This document shows, piece by piece, positions 25,125 to 35,312 of a DNA stretch of 64,000 nucleotides. The position numbers and the translations under genes were made by a program. The stretch lies in assembly GCA_000149265.1 (NCBI GenBank), contig CH003268.1, positions 170,312 through 234,311 on the forward strand, written 5' to 3'. This DNA comes from Ciona savignyi. Lineage: Eukaryota > Chordata > Ascidiacea > Phlebobranchia > Cionidae. Below the pieces are notes generated by a model. It was not told the origin of the DNA and ran no database searches. It saw nothing but the letters and a program-made list of their open reading frames with translations. Numbering within the stretch: position 1 is the first letter of the stretch; each line of letters begins with the position of its first letter.

Positions 25125-27572
25125 TCAAGTTTTTTATGTCTGCTGTTGTAGATGGCGTTTTACTAATTAAATTGATTTCTATGCACGAAATGTGGCAAGT
25201 GGTGCCCTCCATTAGTCATGGTATTTAAACGAGTGTTTTGCCGAGTAAAAATGGTGGTGATTCCCCAATGTTTGTAGGGTTGGAAGCAGTATGTGCTAGA
25301 CTGCGCTCCGGTATTCTCGTTTAGCTGTGAAGTTTTGGGAATAGTGGAGCAGAGCTTAGTTAAATAAAGGTGGTTAATGTGCATTTTTTCACTGTACTGT
25401 TAAAAATAACTAGCCCATGGGCCATGTATGAAGGGGTACCAGCTCTAATTTTTTAAGTAAAAGTTCGAAGGGCTTTGAGTTTAGGTTGCAGATCCAAGTT
25501 TCAATTTTAAATTGTGAAAAAAATCTAAAACTTTCCATGTCAGGATTTTGAGTGACAGCCGTTTTTGTGAGGTCATTTTGCATTGAAGAGATAGGGAGAA
25601 TAATTGGTTAAACGCCTCCTTTTTATCGTGCCTGTTTAACATTAGAAAGTAGTTCACTAGGTTTTTAACTATGAGTCTCCCGGAAGTGACGCCCACATGG
25701 AATGACCTGATTCATTAAATAATTCGAGTGGGTAGCATCTAACATAAAAAATTAACAGGTTTTTCATATCATACGTACATTCCGAACTATATTGCGGGTA
25801 GGGAAGAGTTTTGGATTGACTTAAAAATTAGGGGTATATTGATTCGATTCATTGTTGTTTTGTCCAAATTAGATGTTACTACAAGTGAAACGATTTGTAA
25901 CACAGGAACAGACAAAAAACGGAAAAAAATAGTTTCAGGGCTGGTTTCAACCTTAAAGCATTAAAACTGGTTGTGCGTATCATACGTATAATCAGTGGGT
26001 TAGCTATAGTTGTAGAATAATTTTCAAAGTTTACAGTTTAGATTTTTGTTGCTTTGTTTTCGAAATAACCTGTAACAAAAAGTAAAACAAATTGTAAGAA
26101 AGGGACAGGAAAAATCGAAAAATCACTAAATAATTTGCGTGGTCGGTATTAACCATAACAAATTATGCATATTATACGTATGATTTGTATTATGAAGCTC
26201 TAGTCTAGGGCATCTATAGTTTTGGAATAACTTAATTCAGTTAATAGTTTAGGTAATTTATTTTATGGTCCGAGGTTAAATACCGGCAAAAGAAGCAAAT
26301 CACGGGTCAGGAATGGGGAGAGACGGCAAAATGAACAGTCGTTAAAACATGGATTTAAAAAAGGGATATATATATATAAGTTTTATAATTTGTTTTTTTT
26401 CCCATATTACATGTAACATAAAATAAAATGTTACACAGAAATAGTTAAAAAAGGAAAATGAAAGGCCTAAACATTTCATTAATAAGAAGATATGAGTTTT
26501 TAAGTATAGCCTAAACATAACACCGTTTTATAAAATATTAATATTTCTGTCAGCAATATTTATTGAAAATAGGTTTTGTTCTTTAGTTGGCATATTCTAA
26601 GACAAACCACATCGCCATTTATGTACTATGGCGTCAGGATTGTATTCGGTAGAATTTTTTTAATAACAATTAGGCATTCTCGGCGCCTTATTTAAATAGA
26701 ATATTTTTATTGTGAAATATGATGCATGGATAGTCAATACTACAAGGCTTATTTTGATTCGTCGATTTTCGTGTTCTAACAAAACAGAAACAAAAAATAT
26801 CCAGAACAAACGGGAAAATGTTATATTTTTAAGGAGGATATATATTTCTGATCCTTAATTGGAAAGATAAGGGAGCATTTTAACCCAGGTAACCATCAGA
26901 TTATCTCGCACCCATCGTTCAAGTAAGGAAGCTATTGCTTGAGATTGTATGAGTTTGAAATTGCAAGTCTTCCGCTGAGAGGCGATATACTATCCCACTA
27001 AACTATTCTCCAGGATAATGGCTTGTTTATGTAAAGTAAATATTTACAAATTGCAGAAGATTGTTCCAATTAGTGGATTCTAAAAATTACAGTTAGTACT
27101 AATGAATTAAGCTTAACATTATCGTTAGACACGAGCGGTCTTAATAAAAACATAACGGCTTGATAAAAAAATAACGCAGGTGATAGAATTATAGTGCACT
27201 TTGTATAAATGGTAAATCCGTGTGTATATAACGTTCTATCGTCAGTTTATATTGTCCTAAATAGAAGTTTTTCAAAAAGACAGGAAAAGTGAATCAGGCA
27301 CCACAAAAGCTCATAGTAGGACACATATAGCAGGAAAGAATACGTTATTAGAGTAATTGTCCTATATCGTTTCTACTAAGCCCACGCTGAATTATTAGAA
27401 ACCCACTCAAAATACTCGTCTTCAGTTTAGAGATATTCTTAAATACATTTTAGACTAATTTCAATTCTTATTTAAATTGTTTTCTGTTGAAATTTATTTT
27501 TATTAATGTAAGGTTTAACGGCCACGTCATTTTTCCTAACTTGCAATGTCACTGGCGTGTTTTAACTACTGT
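25125..27572. other. Intergenic DNA between PIGK and the GPCR gene
   Basis: AT-rich. A SINE fragment at 26883-27012 (-) and a GGCAAAATGAACAGTCGTTA block at 26326, shared with the MITE at 45.2 kb. No coding feature recognised. Confidence 0.55.
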
Positions 27573-27582
27573 AGTTTTTCCG

Positions 27583-27878
27583 GTTCCATGACAACTGAAC
27601 CCCTTACAACTGAACCCCTTACAACTGAACCCTTACAACTGAACCCTTTACAACTGAACCCCTACAATTAAGCCCCTTACAACTGAACTCCTTTTAACTG
27701 AACCCCTTTAAACTGAACCCCTTTACAACTGAACCCATTTCAATTGAACCTCTTTACAACTGAACCCCCTTTTCAATTAAAAGCGTTCGGTTAAAAGGGG
27801 CTCAGTTGTAAAGGGGTTCAGTTGTAGGGGCTCAGTTGTAAGGGGTTCAGTTGTAAGGGGTTCAGTTGACTGGTCACC
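27583..27878. mobile_element. Foldback element made of CAACTGAACCCCTT repeats
   Basis: About 11 imperfect ~15-bp units (ACAACTGAACCCCTT) run forward to ~27775, then ~5 units run inverted (AAGGGGTTCAGTTGT) to 27870. A 10-bp direct repeat AGTTTTTCCG flanks it (27573-27582 and 27879-27888). Outer ends GTTCCATGACAACTGAACC and GGTTCAGTTGACTGGTCACC are imperfect inverted repeats. Confidence 0.75.
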
Positions 27879-28282
27879 AGTTTTTCCGTTTCATCCTGTC
27901 TCCTTAATTTGAAAAAAAATGTTATATTCTTCTATATTGTAACGAAGGAGTAAACAAATAAATTAAACTAAAAAAACTAAACTGTTTTGCTTATTGTTAG
28001 TTTTGATTGTGCAACGGACGTACTGACCCACCAAGCTATTCGGCCTGGCATAAGTGGTATAACATGGGTAATAGTGGGATTACCACTAGTTTAATTCCGG
28101 TTGTGGGAGAAATTGCGGGTGGTGACACATAATGCTCTCGATCATTCTTTTCTATTTTAGATATTAAAACGCTAATTACTAAGATTTTACAGATTTTTAG
28201 ATCCAATTGTCGATATGGTAAACTACGTAATGATGACGTCAAATACATGAGAAAGTGATTTAATATTTGATCTCACTCAAAC

Positions 28283-31200
28283 ATGACATCATCATATCCA
28301 AACGAAACGTCATCTTATCAAAGTGCAACGTCATCTCACCTCATTATGACGTCATCTTTTCCAAATGATAAGTCATCGCACGCAAATATGACATCATTTA
28401 GTTTATCTACGTCATCTTACCTGAATATGATGTTATCGTATATAAATGTGACGTCATCTTACACGGAAATGAAGTCATCTTCGACAACTTCTACGTCATC
28501 TTCGATAACTTCTACGTCATCTTACACGAACATGACGTCATCGTTGACCAATGCAACGTCATCTTACGTGAACGTGACATCATCGAACAGCATATTACCA
28601 GGAGACCCACTGATGTGCTTGACGACCCAGGAAATCGGTGTGGCGGTCAACATGGTTGCGATTCTGGTGGGAATGGTCATTTCCATAGGTCAGTAGCATA
28701 CGTTGAGGGACACTGTTGTCTAATGACCGACAGCTTGGCTTTTGTAAGAGTGTTTCTAAGTCTTGCTTGGCTAATCGTTTTCTGATTAGAGTATTTTCTA
28801 AAGAACTTTGACAATAAGCACGAGCGTTTAGAGTTAACAAACCGTTTTTGTATTCTTTAAATTAAATCTTTTTTGGAACAATTTTGTCCGGGTTTCATAC
28901 CAGCAATGTACTACAATATACAGTTTAACTGTGCTAATGGTGTTGTTATAATACAAGAAGTCGCTAAATCACCTCACACTCACCTTTTAAAAGCGCACAG
29001 CCGCCTTGCGAATGGTTTCGATGGTTCAACCCTTGGACCGACGGTCCGGCACGCTACGTATGAGCTAACCGTTTGAACATAGCATTTCATTAACCGGGCG
29101 AAGGTTCGAATCAATGATTAGCTCACAACTAAGATTGTTTTTATATATTCGTCCAGGACCGCACAGGTCATGTTTAACTTGGGTTTCTGTTTACAGGCAA
29201 CTTGCTGATTCTGGTGGTATTGTTCAAATTCCCATCGAAGTTATTCACCCCATTGAACTGGTTGATATGCCACCTCGCAGTTGCCGATCTATTCATCGGA
29301 CTCACCGTCTTCTTCTGGTATGGCGTCGCCGAGTTACTGCTGTTACCTGTGAGCTCCTTTGTGAAAGTAAGTTTATCTCATTCTTAGAGCGCTGTGTTAC
29401 AATCTTGTTTGTAGAACTGAGTCTGGCAATGTGATTACATTAACGATATGATATAATATTCATGATTTGTATGAATGGAAAAAGTGGGGCGTTGTCATAT
29501 CGACAATCGTCAGATTACCTCGTGTCCACCGTCGGGTTAAAGTAGCTATTGTAGTATTTTGTGTATGTTTGAAACATTGCTTCAGTTTTTGTAGAACACA
29601 TTAATATGCTGGATTCAGGCGATGTCCGCTAAGTACCTTGCCGAAGCTCACAATCGACTAGCTAGCTACTGCAACCCTTCGGATGAAAAACTACGAACCA
29701 ACCCACCAACCTATAAGGGTCAGAAATAGAAACCCTGTAGGCGCTAGATTGGCCAGCTGTATTCTCGGGTGTACAATAAAAAAACAAGTGAATTGATGTG
29801 TCGCACACATCACAATCCACTTAGATGAGCAACAAGGGAATTCTATAGTGCGGCCGGTTGGTCTAGCGGTTAAGTGCGTCGCCTTTCAATCGAAAGGTTG
29901 CAGGTGCGAAACTGGTCGCTAGCTAGTCGGTTGTGTCGTTGGACAAGGCACTATACGGACATTGCCTGAACCCAATGGATTAATGGGTTCTACTACATTG
30001 AAGGAACGTTTGAATCATACACAACACACTGCAATAGCTCTGTTAACCCGATGGTGGGCGCGAGGTGATCTGACGATTGCCCGTGTGTTAACCCCCTTTG
30101 TTTTCCCATTAACGGGAATATGAATATCCCATTCTATCCAGGTTGTCATGTATGGATTTGCAATCGTATGCGTTCTCGCATCCTTCCAAGGGCTGATGAT
30201 GATTGCATTTGACAGATATTTCCTCATCCTCAAGCAAGCCAAGTCAGTAATCTTCTATAGTCAACTAATCTTGGCTAAATAATGCATTTTTAAATTTATT
30301 TATTATTCGTGTACATAGAGGTGTGTGTTTTTGGTACATCGTGCTAAGGATATACAACTCAACTGTTGTCTGGACAGTGCTGTCAAATTTGTGTGTTTTC
30401 GATGCCACATTACAGTTTGGAAATTGTGACAAGGGCTGCATGCAATGTTTAATACATTTGTATAATGTATAGGCCTACTTCAAGCATATTTTAGTAAGTT
30501 GCAGTGTTAGGGCAATTGCTGTTGAGCGTTTGAGACCGTTTAGCAGGACTCGTGCTTCTACTTTGATACTTGACCGGCCGGTTAGTTTGGCGGTTAAGTG
30601 CGCCGCCTTTCAATCGAAAGGTTGCAGGTTCGAAACTGGTCGCTGGCTAGTTGGTACTGTCCTTGGGCACGGCACTTTACGGACATTGACTGAACCCAGC
30701 AGATAAATAGGTTCTACCAAATTAAAGGAACACGTGTCTATCATATACAATATACTGAAATAGCTTCGGTAACCCGACGGTGGGCGCAATGTGATATGAC
30801 GATTGCCCGTGTGTTAACCCCCTTAGTTTTACCATTCACGGGGACAAACACGAATATTCTATCCTACTTCAGACTAGATTTTATGATCCACAACCAGTAT
30901 GTCGTTATCTAACATTAACCTATCTAAGGATGCCTAATTTAACCCATGTGGCAACCGGAGGGTAGTGTATTCGAAACCAGTCGCTGGCCAGATGATTGTG
31001 TGCTTATGCAAGGCACTTAGCGGACATTGCCCGATCCCATTAAATTAATGCGTTTAGCTAGGACCGAAAGAACGTCCCAATCATATACAACACACTTCAA
31101 TAGCTCCGGCAACTAGACGGTGGACGCGAGGTGATCTGACGATTCCCCGTTTGTTAAACCCACTTGGTTTTCCCATTCACGGGGATAAAACAAGTCACTC

Positions 31201-33499
31201 AATCTAATATCTACAAACCCTGAACCAATTATTCATCACAGATACGCTTCTTACGTAACAAAGAGACGAATAAAGATAACAATAATCCTGATGTGGATTG
31301 TTCCACTGCTGATTCAAGTTGTTGCTCCACTGTCTGGATGGTCGTGTGTTCAACACTGTGATTGCAGGTTTAGTTTGATTCGTTGCCTGTGCATTTAAAG
31401 TTAGCTTAAACGCCATGTTGACTGGAAGGTAACACGCTCGAAACCAGCTTCTTGCTAGTTCATGTGTATCTTCTGGTAAATTCACGTTTCTTGCATTGCT
31501 TTAAGTTAGTATATTGTATTCGTTTGTTTAAAAATCAAGGAAATTTCAGCTTTAACACATTGTACTAGCTTCGATAACTTGATTGTGGACATGAGTTATC
31601 CTACGATAATAGTGATAAGTCTTACACCATACTGATTTCACTTATCAGACGATAAGACCCTTTTAAAACACGATTTTCTTGAAAATTACAGTAAATTAAA
31701 CCGCCACACAAAGTTTTTTTTAGTTCAGGAAATAAGCTTTAATCAATGTAAGTTACAAGCATTAACGGTAAAATAAATAAACTTGGATAAAATAGTAAAC
31801 ACTTTTCAAAATGGCGTCTATACTTCATTCTATTGTACCAGGTTTTAATAGATTCACACACACAACTAATTTATTTTTAATACAGGATTCATAACGTTCG
31901 TCCAGATGATATTTATTGCTTTGGTGAATCTTGCTCACAAATTCTTCCACCTCTTAGCAAGTACCAGTTGTTTTCTGTGAGCGTTTTCTCCCTTATATGC
32001 TTCGCAGTTATATCGATTGTGTACAGTTTGCTCTTTTATGGGATACGCAAGCACTCGCTAAGGATTGCAAGTGTACGGTCTTCGACTTCGGCGCCTCGGA
32101 CGCCAGTTACGGCGCCGCCGACGCCAAGATCGTTTGATCATGCGCCAGAACAATGGCGCAATAAATCGAACCGTTTCACGCTAAATGCTGAAGATGATGA
32201 CGTGTTCATATTCAACCATGACAACGAGAACGCACAGACCGAGAATTCTGTGAAAAGTGAGACTGTGACATCATCAAAGGTCACTACGTCACCGGAAATC
32301 ACGTCAACACCAACTGAAATCAAAACGTCCACGGAATCAGCGACGCCTCCGACAACCGTCCAACAAAACTACGAAATCTCGAAGCATACCAGACCCAGGC
32401 ATTTAAAACTCCCAAATGTGACGTCACATGTGACATCACCACCAAACAGGTCGCCTAGATTTCAAGCGGCGTCGAGAAGAATTTCGACGAGCGTTATTGG
32501 CGCGGTTAGAAAGGTAGGCCGACTTGGCAAGCGAAGCGCCAACACTTCAAGACTGAGGGACCTGAAAGTAATGAAATCCATGTTCATTATAATGGCTGTG
32601 TTTGTGCTGACAACTGTACCTCTCATGGTATTTATCATCTACACAACCGTTCACAACGATAGAAGCTTGAAGGAGATTTTCAACTACCTGTTACAGGTAT
32701 GATGTATGCGGTGTATTCAGTTTATACTTTGCTATACTGCTATCGAGTAGCAGTAACCATGTGTCGTAGTTTTAATTATTTTATTAGTATTATTTTTAAT
32801 GTTTTATTAAAGGGCCCTATTTTTTCTATTGCCCCACTGATTAGTCTTGTGGGAAAGTGCGTCGCCTTTCAACCGAAGGGTTGCAAGTTCGAAACTGCTC
32901 ACCAGCAAGGCACTTAACGGACATTGCCTAAACGGGTTAATAAGTTCTACCAAATTAAAAGAACGTGTAAATTATACACAACACATTGCAATAGCTCTGG
33001 TAACCCAACGGTGGACGCGAGGTGATCTGACTATTGCCCGTGTGTTAACCCACTTGGTTTTTTCATTGACGCGGATAAAACATGAATATTATTTTCATAA
33101 TTTCTGAATCAAATGGCGGGATAAATGGCATGTGTTTTAAAAATATATCTTGTCGCACGGGTCCAGTGGAAAAAAAAAACTTAAATCTTATATAACACAA
33201 TGCATTTTCCCCGGTAACCCGACGTGTGATAACGCACATTGCATTTTCCTATTCACGAGAATAAAACAAACAAATCCTTTCCTGTTGTCATTTATTTCCA
33301 TAATCTTCCATAGATAACAACACTCAACTCGCTGTTGAATCCATTCCTCTACTTCTGGAAGGTTCCTGCCATGAGGAATAAGCTGCGAAGACTGATGCAA
33401 AGCATTCGGAAAAAGCTGCCGGCTAAAATCCGAAACTCTCCGAAACTTGCGTCACGAATCCGAAAAGCGAGCGAAAGTTCAAACTCGTCAAGTTTATAG
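28283..33499 (+). CDS. Class A (rhodopsin-like) GPCR, 599 aa, MECA-like, with Ser/Thr-rich N-terminal stalk
   Basis: Plasma-membrane seven-helix receptor. Six exons: 28283-28688, 29197-29366, 30142-30242, 31242-31367, 31886-32696, 33314-33499. Phases agree and the total is 1800 nt. Residues ~1-110 are a Ser/Thr/Asn-rich ectodomain with many N-glycosylation sequons (NET, NMT, NVT, NAT) and no clear signal peptide. TM1 ends GNLLILVVLF; TM2 has LAVADLFIGL; the DRY motif is D216-R217-Y218 (FDRYFLI); TM4 has ILMWIVPLLIQ; the second extracellular loop has several Cys; TM7 has NPFLY (547-551). There is no Cys at the top of TM3 and no Pro in TM5. Both absences are hallmarks of the lysophospholipid/cannabinoid/melanocortin group, so I place it there tentatively. 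TM6 has TTVP instead of CWxP, which is unusual. The third intracellular loop is ~170 residues, Ser/Thr/Pro-rich with basic RxS/RRxS-type sites. A basic, Ser-rich C-tail ends at TAG. AATAAA lies at 33543. The ligand cannot be told from the sequence. Confidence 0.92.
29452..29712 (-). mobile_element. Family A SINE in GPCR intron 2
   Basis: CGTGTCCACCGTCGGGTTAA, TGCTGGATTCAGGCGATGTC and CAATCGACTAGCTAGC on the inverted strand. Confidence 0.75.
29850..30137 (+). mobile_element. Full-length family A SINE abutting GPCR exon 3
   Basis: Complete head (GGTCTAGCGGTTAAGTGCG) to tail. The TATCC-type tail (ATATCCCATTCTATCCAG) directly supplies the polypyrimidine tract and AG used at 30141|30142. Confidence 0.88.
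30571..30868 (+). mobile_element. Full-length family A SINE in GPCR intron 3
   Basis: GGCGGTTAAGTGCGCCGCC, GGTTGCAGGTTCGAAACTGG (a near-canonical B box) and CGACGGTGGGCGCAATGTG. Confidence 0.85.
30952..31193 (+). mobile_element. Family A SINE in GPCR intron 3, head-truncated
   Basis: GTGTGCTTATGCAAGGCACT, CAATAGCTCCGGCAACTAGA and CCCATTCACGGGGATAAAAC. Confidence 0.78.
32838..33087 (+). mobile_element. Family A SINE in GPCR intron 5
   Basis: AAGTGCGTCGCCTTTCAACC, GGGTTGCAAGTTCGAAACTG and CCCAACGGTGGACGCGAGG. Confidence 0.82.
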
Positions 33500-33542
33500 A
33501 GAATATGACCGATTGTACGAAGATAGAGAGACGAAAACAACA

Positions 33543-33548
33543 AATAAA
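33543..33548 (+). terminator. GPCR polyadenylation signal
   Basis: AATAAA about 45 bases after the GPCR stop codon (TAG 33497-33499), same strand; it is the only close candidate. Confidence 0.5.
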
Positions 33549-34015
33549 CTGCCAACCACAAAACGTTCGTGTAGCCGAACGGTTAACGCGACTGAATTAT
33601 CTCCAATCTCCCATTTTCTGCGCGGTTTTGTGTTTGCTCACACACTTAATGGTTGTTACCTCAGTCCATTTAAATTTATCTTATTTCACTTAGGGAAAAA
33701 TGTGCTTTGACGAATTAATGTCGCGCAGTGTATATGGATAAGTAAGCTATTACTATAGATATATAGGCCTAGATTTGTATATTTATTTAAAATGACTCAT
33801 ATAAATTAAGTTGGATTGTTGTTGATTTGCTTGTAATATTGAACTTTTTTTATTATGACCATGTCATATTCATGTTTTAAGCCGTGAATGAAAAAAAAGC
33901 AAGGTCTGTTTATTCGCAGCTTTTTCGTTTTGTTTAAAAGTGGTATGCAGAAACCTTGCTTAAGCTTAATCCTGGATTTAAGGGAGGGCTTTAATCCTAG
34001 ATTAAGAAATGTGGG

Positions 34016-34083
34016 ACGCAGAAACCTCGCTTAGGGCGAAACCCGGATCAGCTAACCCGAGATCCTAAGCGAGGTTTCTGCGT
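34016..34083. repeat. Perfect 20-bp inverted repeat (hairpin)
   Basis: ACGCAGAAACCTCGCTTAGG at 34016-34035 and its exact reverse complement at 34064-34083. A diverged copy of the arm (TGCAGAAACCTTGCTTAAGC) lies at ~33947. Confidence 0.85.
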
Positions 34084-34103
34084 ACCATTATTCGTTCAAA
34101 CCA

Positions 34104-34366
34104 GTGGTTCTTCTTTTTGACCTCGTGGCTTAACCGAGACCAATTAAGAAATGAACGGGCGCACTTTGCACGGAGAATCAAAACAATATGAAATAATTTC
34201 ATCACCGAATTTTTCACATACCAAAATTACTGTTTACTGGGCGCTCTTGCTTTTCGGGAGTTAATGTAAAACTAACGTTACAACGGAATTTAGACGTTTT
34301 ATGATCTATGCACACTTTGTCGTGAATTTACGAAATGCAAGTGTGGCGCACCATTTAGATACACTG
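34104..34366. mobile_element. Probable hAT-like MITE, imprecise ends
   Basis: CAGTGGTTCTTCTTTTTGAC at the left and GGCGCACCATTTAGATACACTG-like right end; the flanking octamers do not match. Confidence 0.45.
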
Positions 34367-34436
34367 GTTTATTAAACAATAATTCCTTTGCAGAAAATTG
34401 GTCGAGATACTGTTTATGTAGTTGTGACAATAAACT

Positions 34437-34660
34437 TTTTATTATGACAATGTGGCATTCATGTTATGAGTCATAAATGGGAAAACGCAAGTGAGGTTAA
34501 CACACGGGCAATCATCAGATCACCTCGCGCCCATCGTCGGGTTGCACAATGTTGTACACGTTTTTTCAGCCTTGGTATGACCGATTAGTCCACCGATTTC
34601 GGCAATGTCCACTCAGTGCCTAGTCTTAGGATACAACCGACTAACTAACGGTTTCAACAC
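34437..34660 (-). mobile_element. Family A SINE, degraded
   Basis: GGTTAACACACGGGCAATCA, CTCGCGCCCATCGTCGGGTT and TAGGATACAACCGACTAACT. Confidence 0.75.
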
Positions 34661-35312
34661 ATGTTAAACTAAAATATACGTTTATCCACAGCTAAGCAGT
34701 CTCTCGTTTTATTTATTATTTGAATAAAATCGAACGCGAAACAAAAGAACGACAATAGAGATAAGTGCTGGTATAAGTACAAAGTGCATGAAATAAATGT
34801 TATAGCTAAAACAAACAAAATAATTCTGGAATTGGGAAGACAAAACACAATGTGGCCGAATGGTTAGCGCCACCGACTCATTATCATACAGGACAAAAAT
34901 TAACATATTGAGGAATCCAGTGGTTCCTAGTTCGAACCTAGACTCAGTAAAATACAAAAAAAAGTTGTTTACAACTAAACTTTTTTTTTTTTTACTACAA
35001 ATTAGATAAATTGTGCAAGACTTAAACAGGTTCAAATTTAAGATTTTTATTTTAAATGCTGGGATCTGTTAAGTCACAACGGGCAAAAGTAAATTTTCGA
35101 ATATATACAGCTCAGAAAAGTGGTTACGTGGTTGATAAGATGGATATTTTGGTTTATTTCCAGGAATTGGGACACAGGAAATCGTCTATTTATCTTGTGC
35201 AAATAGTTCGGTTACCGGAGCTATTGCAGTGTGTTGTGTATGATTCACACGTTCCTTTTTTAATATGGTATAGGTATCGATAACGCTAACCACTCGACCA
35301 CACTTTCACTTC

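Larger units (their letters stand above)
33549..35261. other. Intergenic DNA between convergent GPCR and TPPP genes
   Basis: Holds a 20-bp perfect hairpin (34016-34083), a SINE (34437-34660, -), tRNA-like family B pieces (33566-33600, 34853-34955) and a hAT-like sequence (34104-34366). No exon recognised. Confidence 0.55.
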
